A stretch of 64,000 nucleotides of DNA. Source: an uncultured Myxococcales bacterium (GTDB taxonomy: Bacteria > Myxococcota_A > Polyangia > Polyangiales > Polyangiaceae). The position numbers and the translations under genes are program-made. The DNA is taken from positions 35,511 to 99,510 of the forward strand of contig CALFEQ010000156.1 of assembly GCA_937949945.1 (NCBI GenBank), written 5' to 3'. This document shows, piece by piece, positions 1 through 10,044 of the stretch. The notes under the pieces are model-generated. The model saw only the letters and a program-made list of their open reading frames with translations. It made no database searches and had not been told where the DNA came from. Numbering within the stretch: the first letter of the stretch is position 1; each line of letters begins with the position of its first letter.

Positions 1-3000
1 CTCGTTCCCGATGCGCAGACGCGGCTGCGTTTCATCTGCGACACCGCACCCGACGGCTCGGCCTCGTGTCCCGACCTCCGACGCCTGTTCCATCAGCTCC
101 TCGGTTATCCACCCGAGGCAATCGCGGAAGACGACATCGATCGCCTCACGCTCTTCGTCCCGGAAGGCCCACAGGTCCTTCGACCCTCGTTCGTACTCCG
201 CGATCCGACCGCTCCGACGACACCTCTCGTTCTCGTGTGGAATCTGCCCCTCGGGCTCGACCTCGACGAACCGGAGACGGTCACGGGCGCATTCCACTAC
301 CCGCCTGCCGCGAAGTTCGACCGCCTGCTCCGGCACGCGAACGTGCCGATTGGACTGCTGACGAACGGACGCGAGTTCAGGCTGGTGTACGCCCCGCCAG
401 GCGAAGCGACGGGGAGCATCACGTTCCGCCTGCCCGACATGCTGACCGTCGGAGGGCGTCCCATCCTCGACGCCTTCGTGATGCTCCTCTCGGCACATCG
501 CTTGTATGGTGTGGCGCCGGAACGCACGCTACCGCGTCTGCTCCAGGACAGCCGGCGGTGGCAAGCACGCGTGTCGGAACGCCTGGCTGACCAGGTGCTC
601 GAGGCGACGACGTTGCTGCTCGACGGCCTCCAAGAGGCCGCGGTTCGCGATGGTCGGCGCGAGCTCCTCGAGCTGGCCAGTTCCGATGGCGACTACGTCC
701 ATCGAGGCATTCTCACGGCGCTCCTCCGGATCGTCTTCCTTCTCTATGCCGAAGACGCGGGGCTGTTGCCCATCGAGGACGAGCTCTACGAGCACGCGTT
801 CTCCGTAACGGGCCTTCATGCACGGCTCCGCGAAGACGCCACCGCGTACCCGGACAGCATGGCCCAGCGATTCGGCGCGTGGGGGCATTTGCTGGCTACG
901 TTTCGTGCCGTCTTCTTGGGCGTATCGTGCGGCCATCTGAGGCTCCCTCCCCGGCGCGGAACGCTGTTCGATCCGCATCGCTTCCGCTTCCTCGAGGGTT
1001 GGGAGAGCGGCGGGGCCCCCATCGCGGATCCCGAATCGCGCGCAGCCACGCGTGTCCCGACCATATCCGACGGCACGGTCCTCGCCATCCTCGACAAGCT
1101 CGTCATGCTCGACGGTCAACGGCTCTCGTACCGCACCCTCGACGTCGAGCAGATCGGCAGCGTCTACGAGCGGATGCTCGGGTACACCGTCACGAGACTC
1201 GCTGATCATGCCGTCTGCGTTCGCGGGACACGGCGCTGGGTGACGCTCTCCGAGATCGAAGAGCAACCACCGACTCGTCGCTCCCGTTGGTTGCGTGACA
1301 CGGCGGGCGTCTCGTCGACCGTCGCCGATCGGTTTCTCCGCGCGTTCGCCGAAGCGCGGGGCATCGACGACAAGCGCGAGGCGCTCGCCATCCTGGCCGT
1401 CAAAGAGAGCGGGCAGCCGCTCGTGCGTGAGCCTGGCGCACTGGTGCTCCAGCCGCGTGTCAGCCTCGAGAGCAGCACGAGCCACTACACGCCACGCTCG
1501 CTCTGCCAACCCCTCGTTGCACGCGCGCTCGGCCCGCTCGTGCGCGCGCTCGGCGACGCGCCCACTGCCGAGCAAATCCTGTCGTTGAAGATCTGTGATC
1601 CCGCCATGGGCTCCGGCGCCTTCCTGGTCGAGAGCTGCCGGTTCCTCGCCGAACGGCTGGTCGAGGCCTGGAAGCGAGACCCGACCACACTGCCCGAACG
1701 AGCGAGGACTGAAGATCCGACGAGCGTCGCGCGCCGAATCGTCGCCCAACGATGCCTTTATGGCGTCGACCGCAATCCAGACGCCGTGGAGCTCGCAAAA
1801 CTCTCACTCTGGCTCGTCACCTTGGCGCGCGATCTGCCGTTCACGTTCGTGGATCACGCGTTACGGCATGGCGATTCCGTGGTGGGACTCGGCCTCGACG
1901 AGATCGCGCGCTTCGACTGGCGCTCCGGTCAGGAAGATCTCTTCCTGCGTCGGGAGGTCATCTCCGCACTCGCCGAAGCACTCCCGATTCGGCGCGAGCT
2001 CGAGGCTCTGGCATCTGCCGACACCCCGGCCGAGCAGGCACGGAAAGAGCGGCTGCTGTGGGACGCGGAAGACGCCGTCGAGAGGCTGCGCGTCGTCGCA
2101 GATCTCGTGCTCGCAGCCTACTTCCTTGCCGACACGACTTCGGAGCGGGAGGCGCTGCGCAAGCGATACTACGACGCCGCGCTGGCGTGGCTCCGTGACG
2201 AAGCGCCTCTACCGAGCGACGTCGCGGAAGCGAGAGCGAAGCTCCGGCAGACCGTTCCCGCGTTTCACTGGACGCTCGAGTTCCCGGAGATCTTCCACGA
2301 CGCCAGAGTGGATCCATTGGCGCCTCCCACCGCCGCGGGCGAAGAACGGCTCGATGGTCGAATGGACGCGTTCGTCGGCAACATGCCCTTCATCGGGGGC
2401 CGCCGGATCGCGACGGTCCACGGCGAGCGGTATGCGTCATGGCTGTGTCACGCCTTCGACGCGAGCGGTGAGGTCGACTACGTGACCTACTTCTTCCTGC
2501 GCGCAAACGAGCTGCTCGGGAGTCGCGGCTCGATCGGCCTGATCGCAACGCGCTCGATTGCACAGGGTGACACCCGCCGGGCGGGCCTCGCGCGACTGCT
2601 CTCCGATGGCCTCGTCATCTACGACGCACAGAGCAAGATGCCCTGGCCTGGGGACGCAAACGTCCTCGTCGCCCCCGTCGTCCTCGCGAAGGGTACGGTC
2701 CGCGAGCACATCGGACAGCCGCGCTTGAACGGCGTCACCGTGCCCCGGATCAACTCGCGCCTTCGAAGCTACGCCGAACGAAAAGACCCTGCTGCGCTCG
2801 AAGCCAATCGAGGGTTCGCATTCGTGGGCTGCTTCCTCCGCGGCGAGGGCTTCGTGCTCTCGCGCGAGGAGGCGCAGGCAGTCCTCGAAACGGCCCCCCA
2901 CGAGGCACCCGTGATTCGGCGCTACCTCGTGGGCGAGGATCTGGCGAAGGATCCACGACAAGCCGCTTCCCGCTACGTCATCGACTTCGGCACGATGGAT

Positions 3001-3816
3001 CTCGAAGAGGCACGCGCCTATCCGAATGCGATGGCCATCGTCGAAGCGCGGGTTCGCCCCGATCGTGAGCGCCTCCGCTCGACCGGTGCGGATGCGAGCC
3101 ATCGACGCTTCTGGTGGCGGTTCGCAAACACGCGAAACGACCTCCGCGCCTGGCTCGTGGCGCACGACGAGTGCCTCGTCCTCCCACGTGTCGCGAAGCA
3201 CCTGCTCGTCGCACGAGCGAAGACCGATCAGGTTTTCTCGGAGCAGGTCGTCGTCTTCGGGTTGAGCGACCCGGCATCGTTCGGCATCTTGCAGTCGCGC
3301 GTCCACGAGGTGTGGGTGCGGCTGCTCTCGTCGACGCTCGGCGAGGGGCTTCGCTACTCCGCGTCGGACTGCTTCGATACGTTCCCGTTTCCGAGTCCCA
3401 CCCCGGGGACAGCGCTACCGGAGGTCGCCGCGGCGGCCGAACGTCTCGAAGATCTCCGACGCGCATACATGGAAGAAGAAGGCGTCGGCTTGACCATCAC
3501 CTACAACCGGCTTTTCGATGCAACGTGCACCGACCCACGCATCGTGACACTCCGGCAAGCGCACGAGGAGAACGATGCCGCGGTGCTGTCTGCCTACGCC
3601 CACCACGATCCGGAAGGCGCTTGGAGTGAAGTCGTGGTACCGCCCTATTGCTGCGTCGGCGCCGAAGACGAGCTCCGCCGCGAGCGGTTCGAGGATGCCG
3701 TCATCGATCGCTTGTTCGCGCTGAACGCTCGACGCGCGACCGCCGAGCGTTCGGCCGCCCCGCCCGTGTCCTCGGCCCGTTCCCGCAAGCGTACGCGCGC
3801 CAAGGCGTCCGCGTGA
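1..3816 (+). CDS. drmMI: DISARM adenine-specific DNA methyltransferase DrmMI (5' end outside window)
   Basis: N6-adenine DNA methyltransferase expected to mark host DNA in a class 1 DISARM anti-phage system. The frame is open from the first base with no stop, so the gene begins upstream; 1271 residues are visible. In visible numbering, SAM-binding motif I is at 532-541 (CDPAMGSGAF), an NPDAVELAKLSLW segment follows near 592, and catalytic motif IV at 793-797 reads GNMPF, where NPP(Y/F) is usual for this class. The C-terminal half is probably target recognition. drmA, drmB and drmC follow on the same strand after an opposite-strand gene. The SNF2-like drmD expected in class 1 loci would lie upstream, out of view. 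Identification rests on the methylase motifs plus the drmABC context. A type IIG-like methylase is the alternative if considered alone. Confidence 0.88.
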   Translation, partial: LVPDAQTRLRFICDTAPDGSASCPDLRRLFHQLLGYPPEAIAEDDIDRLTLFVPEGPQVLRPSFVLRDPTAPTTPLVLVWNLPLGLDLDEPETVTGAFHYPPAAKFDRLLRHANVPIGLLTNGREFRLVYAPPGEATGSITFRLPDMLTVGGRPILDAFVMLLSAHRLYGVAPERTLPRLLQDSRRWQARVSERLADQVLEATTLLLDGLQEAAVRDGRRELLELASSDGDYVHRGILTALLRIVFLLYAEDAGLLPIEDELYEHAFSVTGLHARLREDATAYPDSMAQRFGAWGHLLATFRAVFLGVSCGHLRLPPRRGTLFDPHRFRFLEGWESGGAPIADPESRAATRVPTISDGTVLAILDKLVMLDGQRLSYRTLDVEQIGSVYERMLGYTVTRLADHAVCVRGTRRWVTLSEIEEQPPTRRSRWLRDTAGVSSTVADRFLRAFAEARGIDDKREALAILAVKESGQPLVREPGALVLQPRVSLESSTSHYTPRSLCQPLVARALGPLVRALGDAPTAEQILSLKICDPAMGSGAFLVESCRFLAERLVEAWKRDPTTLPERARTEDPTSVARRIVAQRCLYGVDRNPDAVELAKLSLWLVTLARDLPFTFVDHALRHGDSVVGLGLDEIARFDWRSGQEDLFLRREVISALAEALPIRRELEALASADTPAEQARKERLLWDAEDAVERLRVVADLVLAAYFLADTTSEREALRKRYYDAALAWLRDEAPLPSDVAEARAKLRQTVPAFHWTLEFPEIFHDARVDPLAPPTAAGEERLDGRMDAFVGNMPFIGGRRIATVHGERYASWLCHAFDASGEVDYVTYFFLRANELLGSRGSIGLIATRSIAQGDTRRAGLARLLSDGLVIYDAQSKMPWPGDANVLVAPVVLAKGTVREHIGQPRLNGVTVPRINSRLRSYAERKDPAALEANRGFAFVGCFLRGEGFVLSREEAQAVLETAPHEAPVIRRYLVGEDLAKDPRQAASRYVIDFGTMDLEEARAYPNAMAIVEARVRPDRERLRSTGADASHRRFWWRFANTRNDLRAWLVAHDECLVLPRVAKHLLVARAKTDQVFSEQVVVFGLSDPASFGILQSRVHEVWVRLLSSTLGEGLRYSASDCFDTFPFPSPTPGTALPEVAAAAERLEDLRRAYMEEEGVGLTITYNRLFDATCTDPRIVTLRQAHEENDAAVLSAYAHHDPEGAWSEVVVPPYCCVGAEDELRRERFEDAVIDRLFALNARRATAERSAAPPVSSARSRKRTRAKASA

Positions 3817-3823
3817 CGCGCGC

Positions 3824-4627
3824 TCACCCGTCGTCCTCTGCCTCGTCCTCCTCCTCGACGAGGTCGCCGCCGGCGTAGGCCGGCTCGAGCTCGATGGCCC
3901 TCTCCCGATCCTGGTCCGCAAGGGCTGAATAGATGAGGCTCCGAAGGAACCACGCCTCGGCGCACTGGTCGTCGACTTCGATGGCCTCCGTGGCTGCCTT
4001 CAATGCCTGCGCCAGATCGTCTGCGATGAGGTGTGCATCGGCCAGGCGCACGAGGTTCTCGGCAGAACGCGACGTCGCCACGAGCGCCTGAGCGAGCCGC
4101 ATGGCATTCGGGCCATCTTCGAGCTTCAGGTAGTGTTCGAACAGGACAGCGCGTCGCTCGTCGGCGTCCGAACGGCACATGGCATCGAACCACGCGCGAT
4201 CGTTCGCGTCGAGCTCGACGGGAGACGCGCTCGCAATCTGCGCCTCTGCCTTCCGAGCGACGTCCGGAGGCAACACGAACAGGTTCAACTTGCCCTTGAG
4301 CGGGATGGGCTCGCGGAACGCACGCGCGTTCTGGAAGACCCAGCAATGGGGCCCCCACGCCCACGGGTTCGCCTCGAGCTCCTCCGAGAGCGGTCGGACG
4401 TCGACGAGGTCGGCGACGCCGATGAGCGCACCATAGGCGAAATCGCGAGGCCGAAGATCGTGCTCCTTCGCGAGCCGATTCACCTCGTTCTTCGTCGCGC
4501 TCGCCAGGATGACGACCGGCCCACGATAGTCCGTCGTCCAGGTTCGGTTCTCGATGTCCTTGGCGCCAGTGACGATTGCCCACGCCGCCGGTTGACGGAC
4601 CGCAAGACAACGCAGCTCGGACGTCAT
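3824..4627 (-). CDS. ASCH (PUA-like) domain protein with C-terminal TPR-like region
   Basis: 267-residue protein of unknown specific role. Residues about 5-105 look like an ASCH domain, a PUA-fold nucleic-acid-binding module; the signature GAKDIENRTW near residues 21-30 fits the family pattern GxKxxExR. Residues about 170-255 carry helical repeats resembling TPRs, ending in an acidic tail. The start at 4627 is preceded by a GGGGGT run. It is encoded against the DISARM genes, 7 nt from the end of drmMI and 177 nt from the start of drmA, so it splits the operon. ASCH and related EVE domains are found near systems that recognise modified nucleic acids, so a sensor or accessory defence role is possible, but this is inferred from position only. 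Confidence 0.75.
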   Translation of the reverse strand: MTSELRCLAVRQPAAWAIVTGAKDIENRTWTTDYRGPVVILASATKNEVNRLAKEHDLRPRDFAYGALIGVADLVDVRPLSEELEANPWAWGPHCWVFQNARAFREPIPLKGKLNLFVLPPDVARKAEAQIASASPVELDANDRAWFDAMCRSDADERRAVLFEHYLKLEDGPNAMRLAQALVATSRSAENLVRLADAHLIADDLAQALKAATEAIEVDDQCAEAWFLRSLIYSALADQDRERAIELEPAYAGGDLVEEEDEAEDDG

Positions 4628-4804
4628 CGAAACACCCCCATCGACCTTTTCGTCAGAAGTCCCGGTATACCCAGAAACTCGGACAGCCGAAAGCGGCGTC
4701 AGCCATCGCCTGTTCCGTCCTACGCGCGGCTTGCGACGAACCATGACGCACGACGCTTCGAAGGGCTTGCTGCCGGCTTCGCCACGCGCGATCGTAGAGG
4801 GTCC

Positions 4805-7800
4805 ATGCTCGACTCGACCGAGGCGCGGGGGGCCCTCGTCCGGGCCCTCGAAGCCGATCTCGTAGGCCCCTTCGATCCGGCCAAGGACGACGAAGTCCTG
4901 CCCATCCCTCCGTCCCGCTGGTACCTGACCGGCTTCCTCGCTCCGAAGAGGGACCGGGAAACCCACGACCCGACGAGCGACGACGACGCGTCGAGCGGCG
5001 CTGGCGAAGAGGACGACGACGAGCCGCCGCCGGAGAACGAACCGAAGCAGAAGAACCTCTTCCCCGCGTCGATCGGGATGAGCGTCTTCCTCCCGCCCGC
5101 GGCGGGTGACGATGACGCCGTCGAGGTCACGGTCCGGTTTGCCGAGTACATCGTCGAGGACCGAGAGACCGGCGATGGGAAGCGCAAAGCGAAGGTCTGG
5201 CGGCGCGTGCCCCAACCTCCACGCACCGTGTCGATCCCGCTTCGGCCGAAGGACGTGGTGGACGGTCGCTCGCTGCCCGACACGCCCGGCGTGCGCGTCT
5301 GCGGAGAGCTCGAGGACGCCGACGCCCCGGGCCTCCAACCGGGGACGCGCGCGCTGTCGATCTTCGTCGTCAACGACCGCACGCCCGGCGAGAAGGGCCG
5401 CGCCGACGAGCAGTTCCTCTTCCAGGTCGAGATGGAGATTCACTACGCGCGCGGGTTCGTCCCTCGCCCGAACCGACAGGGCGAAGGCTCCGGCGACGCG
5501 GACGAGGAGACCGCCGACCTCCAGTTCCGTCACCACGGTGAGTGGGGCGTCGGCCACGGCGTCGCAGTCGTCGGCGTGGACGGGGCCGATGGAGAAGCAT
5601 CCGCACACGCGAAGGTGACGCGTCTGCGCACCACGTGGATCCCGCGCTCCGAGGTTCGCAGGGTGGTCACGCACGAGGAGCCGAACGTCGTGACCGCGAT
5701 GGAGGACCTCGCGAGCGCCTCACCGGACGAGCTCGTACGCTGCCTCTCGCCTCTGCCGACCGCCTATGCCGCGTGGATCGCGAAGCAGAAGCAAATCGAG
5801 CTGGACTCCGAAGCACGCGAGAGTCGCAAGAAGGCGCTCTTGCGCGACGCGGAGCGCGCGAACGAGCGAATTCGCGCCGGTATCGAGCTCCTCGGGCGCG
5901 ACGCAGAGGTCCGTGAAGCATTCCAGCTCATGAACCGCGCGATGGCGATGGCCGCGCGCAAGCGCAGCCCGCAGCGCTACCCCGAAGGCAAGAAGCCGTC
6001 GTGGCGCCTCTTCCAGCTCGCGTTCGTGCTGCTGTCGCTCGTCGGCATCGCCGACGACAAGAGCCGGGATCGCGAAGAGGTCGATCTCATCTTCTTCCCG
6101 ACCGGCGGCGGCAAGACGGAGGCGTACCTCGGCGTCATCGGTTTCACGCTCCTGCTCCGCCGTCTGCGCGGGCAGAAGCGCGCGGACGGTGGGCTCGGCG
6201 TCGCCGTCCTCCTTCGTTACACGCTGCGCCTCCTCACGCTCGATCAGCTCGGGCGCGCCGCCACGCTCGTGTGCGCCCTCGAGCTCTTGCGCCAAGAGAA
6301 CCCTGCGAAGCTCGGCGACGTGCGCTTCTCCGTCGGACTGTGGGTCGGAAGCTCCGCGACCGCCAACACGATGGAGCAGGTGAAGAAGCTCGTCCTCGAG
6401 TACAAGAACAGCGCCTCGAAGACCGCATCGTCACCGTTCCCGCTCACGAACTGTCCTTGGTGCGGCGGGCCGCTCGGCCGAGACAGCCTCGTCCTGTCAC
6501 CGAGCCCGACGTCGCCCACGGAGGTGATCGTGAGCTGCGTGTCCCCGGCCGGGGAGGCGCCGAGCACCTGCGAGTTCAGCCCGCGCAAGAACCGCGACGG
6601 CATCCCCGTCGTCTTCGTCGACGAGCAGATCTACCGCGAGCTCCCGTGCTTCCTCGTCGCCACCGTCGACAAGTTCGCGATGCTCCCGTGGCGCGGCGAG
6701 ACGGGGCTTCTCTTCGGACGCGTCGCGGCGCGCGACGGCAAGCGATGCTACGGCCCGCTCGACAAGCCGCCGCGCGGCGCGAAGCTCCTCCCCGAGGGAT
6801 TCCGCCCGCCCGAGCTCATCGTCCAAGACGAGCTCCACCTCATCTCGGGCCCGCTCGGGACGATGGTGGGGCTCTACGAGACCGCGATCGAGTGGCTGTC
6901 GTGCCGCGTCGATGATGGTCGGACGATCAAGCCGAAGGTCATCGCCTCCACGGCGACGGTCAGGCGCGCACGGGAACAAATCCGCGCCCTCTTCGGCCGT
7001 TCGGAGATGTCCGTGTTCCCGCCCCCGGCCGTCGACGCCGGAGAGACGTTCTTCGCGAAGGTCGATCGGAGCTCGCCCGGCCGCCTCTACGTCGGTGTCG
7101 CCGCCGCCGGACGCCCGCTGAAGGCGATCCTGCTCCGGACCTACGTCGCGCTCCTCGCGGCAGCACAGAAGAACTGGAATGCGGACGGACCGCCCGATCA
7201 GCCTGCCGACGCGTACATGACGCTCGCTGGCTACTTCAACAGCCTCCGCGAGCTCGGCGGCATGCGGCGCCTCGTCGAAGACGACGTGCGGACCCGCACC
7301 GCGACGATCGAGGATCGCGTGCCGGTCGATCACGTCGGTCCGCATCCATGGGCGGCGAACCGCTCGATCACGATGCCCGTCGAGCTCACCTCCCGTGAGA
7401 AGGCGGGCGCGATCAAGGAGGCGAAGGACAGGCTCGCCAAGAGCCACCAGGCGAAGGAGCACGTCGACGTTCTGCTCGCCTCGAACATGATCTCCGTCGG
7501 CGTCGACATCGACCGCCTCGGGCTCATGGTCATCGCCGGCCAGCCGAAGACGACCAGCGAGTACATCCAGGCCTCGAGCCGCGTGGGCCGACAGCATCCA
7601 GGCCTCGTCGTCACCTGCTTCAATCTGAGAAAGCCGAGGGACCGCTCGCACTACGAACGGTTCTTCGCCTACCACCAATCCTTCTACCGATACGTCGAGG
7701 CAACGAGCCTCACGCCCTTCTCCGGGCCCGCCCTCGACCGCGGCCTCGCCGGCACGCTCGTCGCCATGACGCGGCTGGGCAACACGGCGATGACGCCGCC

Positions 7801-8191
7801 GACGGCGGCGATGAACATCGAACAGCACCGGACGTTCGCCGAAGAGTGCGTGCGGGTGCTCGCACGTCGCGGAGGGAGCCAGGCGGGGCTCGACGATCAG
7901 GAGGAGTTCACCAAGGTCGAGAGCGCGCTTCGCGATCGAGCGATGAAGATCATCGAATCGTGGGTGAAGCTCGTGCGGGAGGCACGCCAGGAGGCAGCGG
8001 CGAAGCGATCGTACTCCCGCTACGACAAGGACAAGGCAGCCGGAAGAGCGCTCCTCTTCACGGTCGTCGAGCAAGATCCTCTCGAGCTCGACGTCGACAA
8101 CGCGCGCTTCGCGGCGCCGACGTCGATGCGTGACGTCGAGCCCTCGGTGCACCTCTGGATCGAGCGCCGCGCGCTCGGAGGGAAGCGGTAG
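4805..8191 (+). CDS. drmA: DISARM helicase DrmA
   Basis: 1128-residue superfamily 2 helicase-like ATPase, a core DISARM protein acting with DrmB on incoming phage DNA. Walker A is at about 432-438 (PTGGGKT), the DExH box at 675-678 (DELH), motif III is STAT in the segment IASTATVRRA, and motifs V-VI are in the segment with SVGVDIDRLGLMV and QASSRVGR. A CPWCGG pair plus later cysteines may bind zinc. The N-terminal 100 residues are rich in Asp and Glu. The ATG at 4805 has GAGGG upstream. The frame stays open further upstream, but that part overlaps the ASCH gene and reads like antisense. drmB follows after 2 nt, so translation is probably coupled. Confidence 0.92.
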   Translation: MLDSTEARGALVRALEADLVGPFDPAKDDEVLPIPPSRWYLTGFLAPKRDRETHDPTSDDDASSGAGEEDDDEPPPENEPKQKNLFPASIGMSVFLPPAAGDDDAVEVTVRFAEYIVEDRETGDGKRKAKVWRRVPQPPRTVSIPLRPKDVVDGRSLPDTPGVRVCGELEDADAPGLQPGTRALSIFVVNDRTPGEKGRADEQFLFQVEMEIHYARGFVPRPNRQGEGSGDADEETADLQFRHHGEWGVGHGVAVVGVDGADGEASAHAKVTRLRTTWIPRSEVRRVVTHEEPNVVTAMEDLASASPDELVRCLSPLPTAYAAWIAKQKQIELDSEARESRKKALLRDAERANERIRAGIELLGRDAEVREAFQLMNRAMAMAARKRSPQRYPEGKKPSWRLFQLAFVLLSLVGIADDKSRDREEVDLIFFPTGGGKTEAYLGVIGFTLLLRRLRGQKRADGGLGVAVLLRYTLRLLTLDQLGRAATLVCALELLRQENPAKLGDVRFSVGLWVGSSATANTMEQVKKLVLEYKNSASKTASSPFPLTNCPWCGGPLGRDSLVLSPSPTSPTEVIVSCVSPAGEAPSTCEFSPRKNRDGIPVVFVDEQIYRELPCFLVATVDKFAMLPWRGETGLLFGRVAARDGKRCYGPLDKPPRGAKLLPEGFRPPELIVQDELHLISGPLGTMVGLYETAIEWLSCRVDDGRTIKPKVIASTATVRRAREQIRALFGRSEMSVFPPPAVDAGETFFAKVDRSSPGRLYVGVAAAGRPLKAILLRTYVALLAAAQKNWNADGPPDQPADAYMTLAGYFNSLRELGGMRRLVEDDVRTRTATIEDRVPVDHVGPHPWAANRSITMPVELTSREKAGAIKEAKDRLAKSHQAKEHVDVLLASNMISVGVDIDRLGLMVIAGQPKTTSEYIQASSRVGRQHPGLVVTCFNLRKPRDRSHYERFFAYHQSFYRYVEATSLTPFSGPALDRGLAGTLVAMTRLGNTAMTPPTAAMNIEQHRTFAEECVRVLARRGGSQAGLDDQEEFTKVESALRDRAMKIIESWVKLVREARQEAAAKRSYSRYDKDKAAGRALLFTVVEQDPLELDVDNARFAAPTSMRDVEPSVHLWIERRALGGKR

Positions 8192-8193
8192 CC

Positions 8194-10044
8194 ATGACGA
8201 TGCAAGGGCCGCGCGTGCAGCAACAGCCGAACGGAACGATCCGACAGAGCCAGGTCGTGACCACCTTCGGCCCGGGCTCGATGGTGGATCTCGTCAACGA
8301 CGCCGTCCTCATCGGAGGGCTCGACTTCTGGAGCTACGACAAGGACTTCAAGCCGCCGTACATCTCCGAGCCGCGCCTCCGTGAGTCGCTCGTCGAACGC
8401 TTTCGTCGGCTCGGGCGCGAGCTGAGTCAGGATCATCCGTTCCGCGCGCCACCCATCGGCAACGAACGCGAGCCGTCCAGGAAGGCGGGGATTTTGGCGC
8501 TCGAGTTCCCGCAATGGTTCGTCTGCCAGAATCCGTCGTGCCGCGCGCTCCTGCGCAAGGACGGGCTCGACCTCAAGTCGCAGCGTTACTGGCACCAGTG
8601 CACGCGAGATCGGAAGGCGGAATGCGTCCCCGTCCGCTTCGTGTCCGCGTGCCGGCGCGGCCACATCCACGAGTTCCGGTGGATCGAGTTCGTTCACGAG
8701 GTGCAAGAAGTCCCTAGGTGCGCCGCGCCATCCCTCCGCTTCGATGAGGGACCGTCGGGTGACTTCAGCGAGATCGTCGTCTCCTGCGAGTCGTGCGGAT
8801 CGCGGGCAAAGCTCAGTCAGGTGCTCGGCGGCTTGAAGCTCCCCTGCCGTGGCGAGCGCCCGTGGCTGGGCCCCGAGGGACGCGAGGAGTGCGAGGAGGA
8901 TTCGCGTCTGCTCGTGCGGACCGCGAGCAACTCGTACTTCCCGCAGGTGGTGAGCGCGCTCTCCATCCCGGATCCCGCTCGTGACGTCGAAGAGCGGATC
9001 CGTAGCGTGCTCGACGTGCTCAAGGACGCCACGGTCGAGGATCTCGCGTTCTTCCGCAAGAAGATCGAGAAGGTCCGTGTCGCGCTCGAAGGCACTCCCG
9101 ACGACGTCGTCCTCACGGTCGTCCACGCGCTGAAAGAGGGCAGGCCCGTGACCAGCGGGCCGCTCCGGACCGCCGAGTTCAAGCAGTTCGTGAGCGCGAA
9201 GCCGGAGGTCCCCGGTGACCAGCCGAAGGGGCGTGAGGACTTCTTCGCGCGCGAGGCGAAGGTGAAGCACGGGCTCCCGAAGGGTGTCGCCCGCGTCGTT
9301 CTCGCCCACAAGCTCCGCGAGGTCGTCGTGCAGATCGGGTTCACCCGAATCGAGCCGGTGAGCGCCGACCTGCAAGGCGAATACGACCTCGACGTGAAGA
9401 CCGCCGCGCTCGGGCTCACGACGAACTGGCTTCCCGCCTCCGAGCTTCGCGGCGAGGGCGTCTTCGTCCAGCTCGACGAGCAGGCCGTCCGCGAGTGGGA
9501 GGAGCGCGATGCCGTCAAGGCACGCGCCGACGAGCTCCGAGCCGGCTACGAGGAATGGGCGCGATCGGCGGATGCGCCGCCGCCGTTCCCGGGCGTCCGC
9601 TTCTACCTCCTGCACTCCCTCTCGCACCTGCTCATCTCCGCCATCTCCCTCGAGTGCGGGTACGCAGCGAGCGCCCTCCGCGAGCGCATCTACTGCGGCC
9701 CCTCGGCGAAGGATCCGACGCCCATGGCGGCGATCCTCTTGTCGACGGGGAGCCCCGGCACCGAGGGCACGCTCGGCGGGCTCGTCGAACAGGGCCGACG
9801 GCTGCGCGAGCACCTGCGCCGAGCATGGGACCTCGGTAGGCTCTGCTCGAACGATCCCGTGTGCAGCTCGCACTCGCCCCACGAGGATCACGCAGAGCGC
9901 CACCTCGAGGGCGCCGCGTGCCACGGCTGTCTCTTCGTCGCGGAGTGCAGCTGCGAGCGCTTCAATCGCTATCTGGACCGCGCGCTCGTGGTCCCGTCTC
10001 TCGGCCACCGGAAGGAGCTCGCGTTCTTCGGCGAGAGGCCGTGA
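8194..10044 (+). CDS. drmB: DISARM protein DrmB (DUF1998)
   Basis: 616-residue partner of DrmA. The N-terminal segment with QVVTTFGPGSMVDL is typical of DrmB. The C-terminal third is a DUF1998-type region with LLHSLSHLLI, STGSPGTEGTLGGL and a cysteine cluster (CSNDPVC, CHGCLFVAEC, C) likely to bind zinc; further CxxC pairs occur near residues 110-200. The gene begins 2 nt after the drmA stop and its TGA overlaps the drmC ATG by one base, giving a tight drmA-drmB-drmC transcription unit. The function in DNA recognition is known for the family and was not derived here. Confidence 0.93.
   Translation: MTMQGPRVQQQPNGTIRQSQVVTTFGPGSMVDLVNDAVLIGGLDFWSYDKDFKPPYISEPRLRESLVERFRRLGRELSQDHPFRAPPIGNEREPSRKAGILALEFPQWFVCQNPSCRALLRKDGLDLKSQRYWHQCTRDRKAECVPVRFVSACRRGHIHEFRWIEFVHEVQEVPRCAAPSLRFDEGPSGDFSEIVVSCESCGSRAKLSQVLGGLKLPCRGERPWLGPEGREECEEDSRLLVRTASNSYFPQVVSALSIPDPARDVEERIRSVLDVLKDATVEDLAFFRKKIEKVRVALEGTPDDVVLTVVHALKEGRPVTSGPLRTAEFKQFVSAKPEVPGDQPKGREDFFAREAKVKHGLPKGVARVVLAHKLREVVVQIGFTRIEPVSADLQGEYDLDVKTAALGLTTNWLPASELRGEGVFVQLDEQAVREWEERDAVKARADELRAGYEEWARSADAPPPFPGVRFYLLHSLSHLLISAISLECGYAASALRERIYCGPSAKDPTPMAAILLSTGSPGTEGTLGGLVEQGRRLREHLRRAWDLGRLCSNDPVCSSHSPHEDHAERHLEGAACHGCLFVAECSCERFNRYLDRALVVPSLGHRKELAFFGERP

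Noticed and set aside
4659..4676. GGTATACC palindrome between the ASCH gene and drmA as an operator
   Set aside because: An 8-bp palindrome alone is too short to support an operator, and no second copy was seen in the divergent region.
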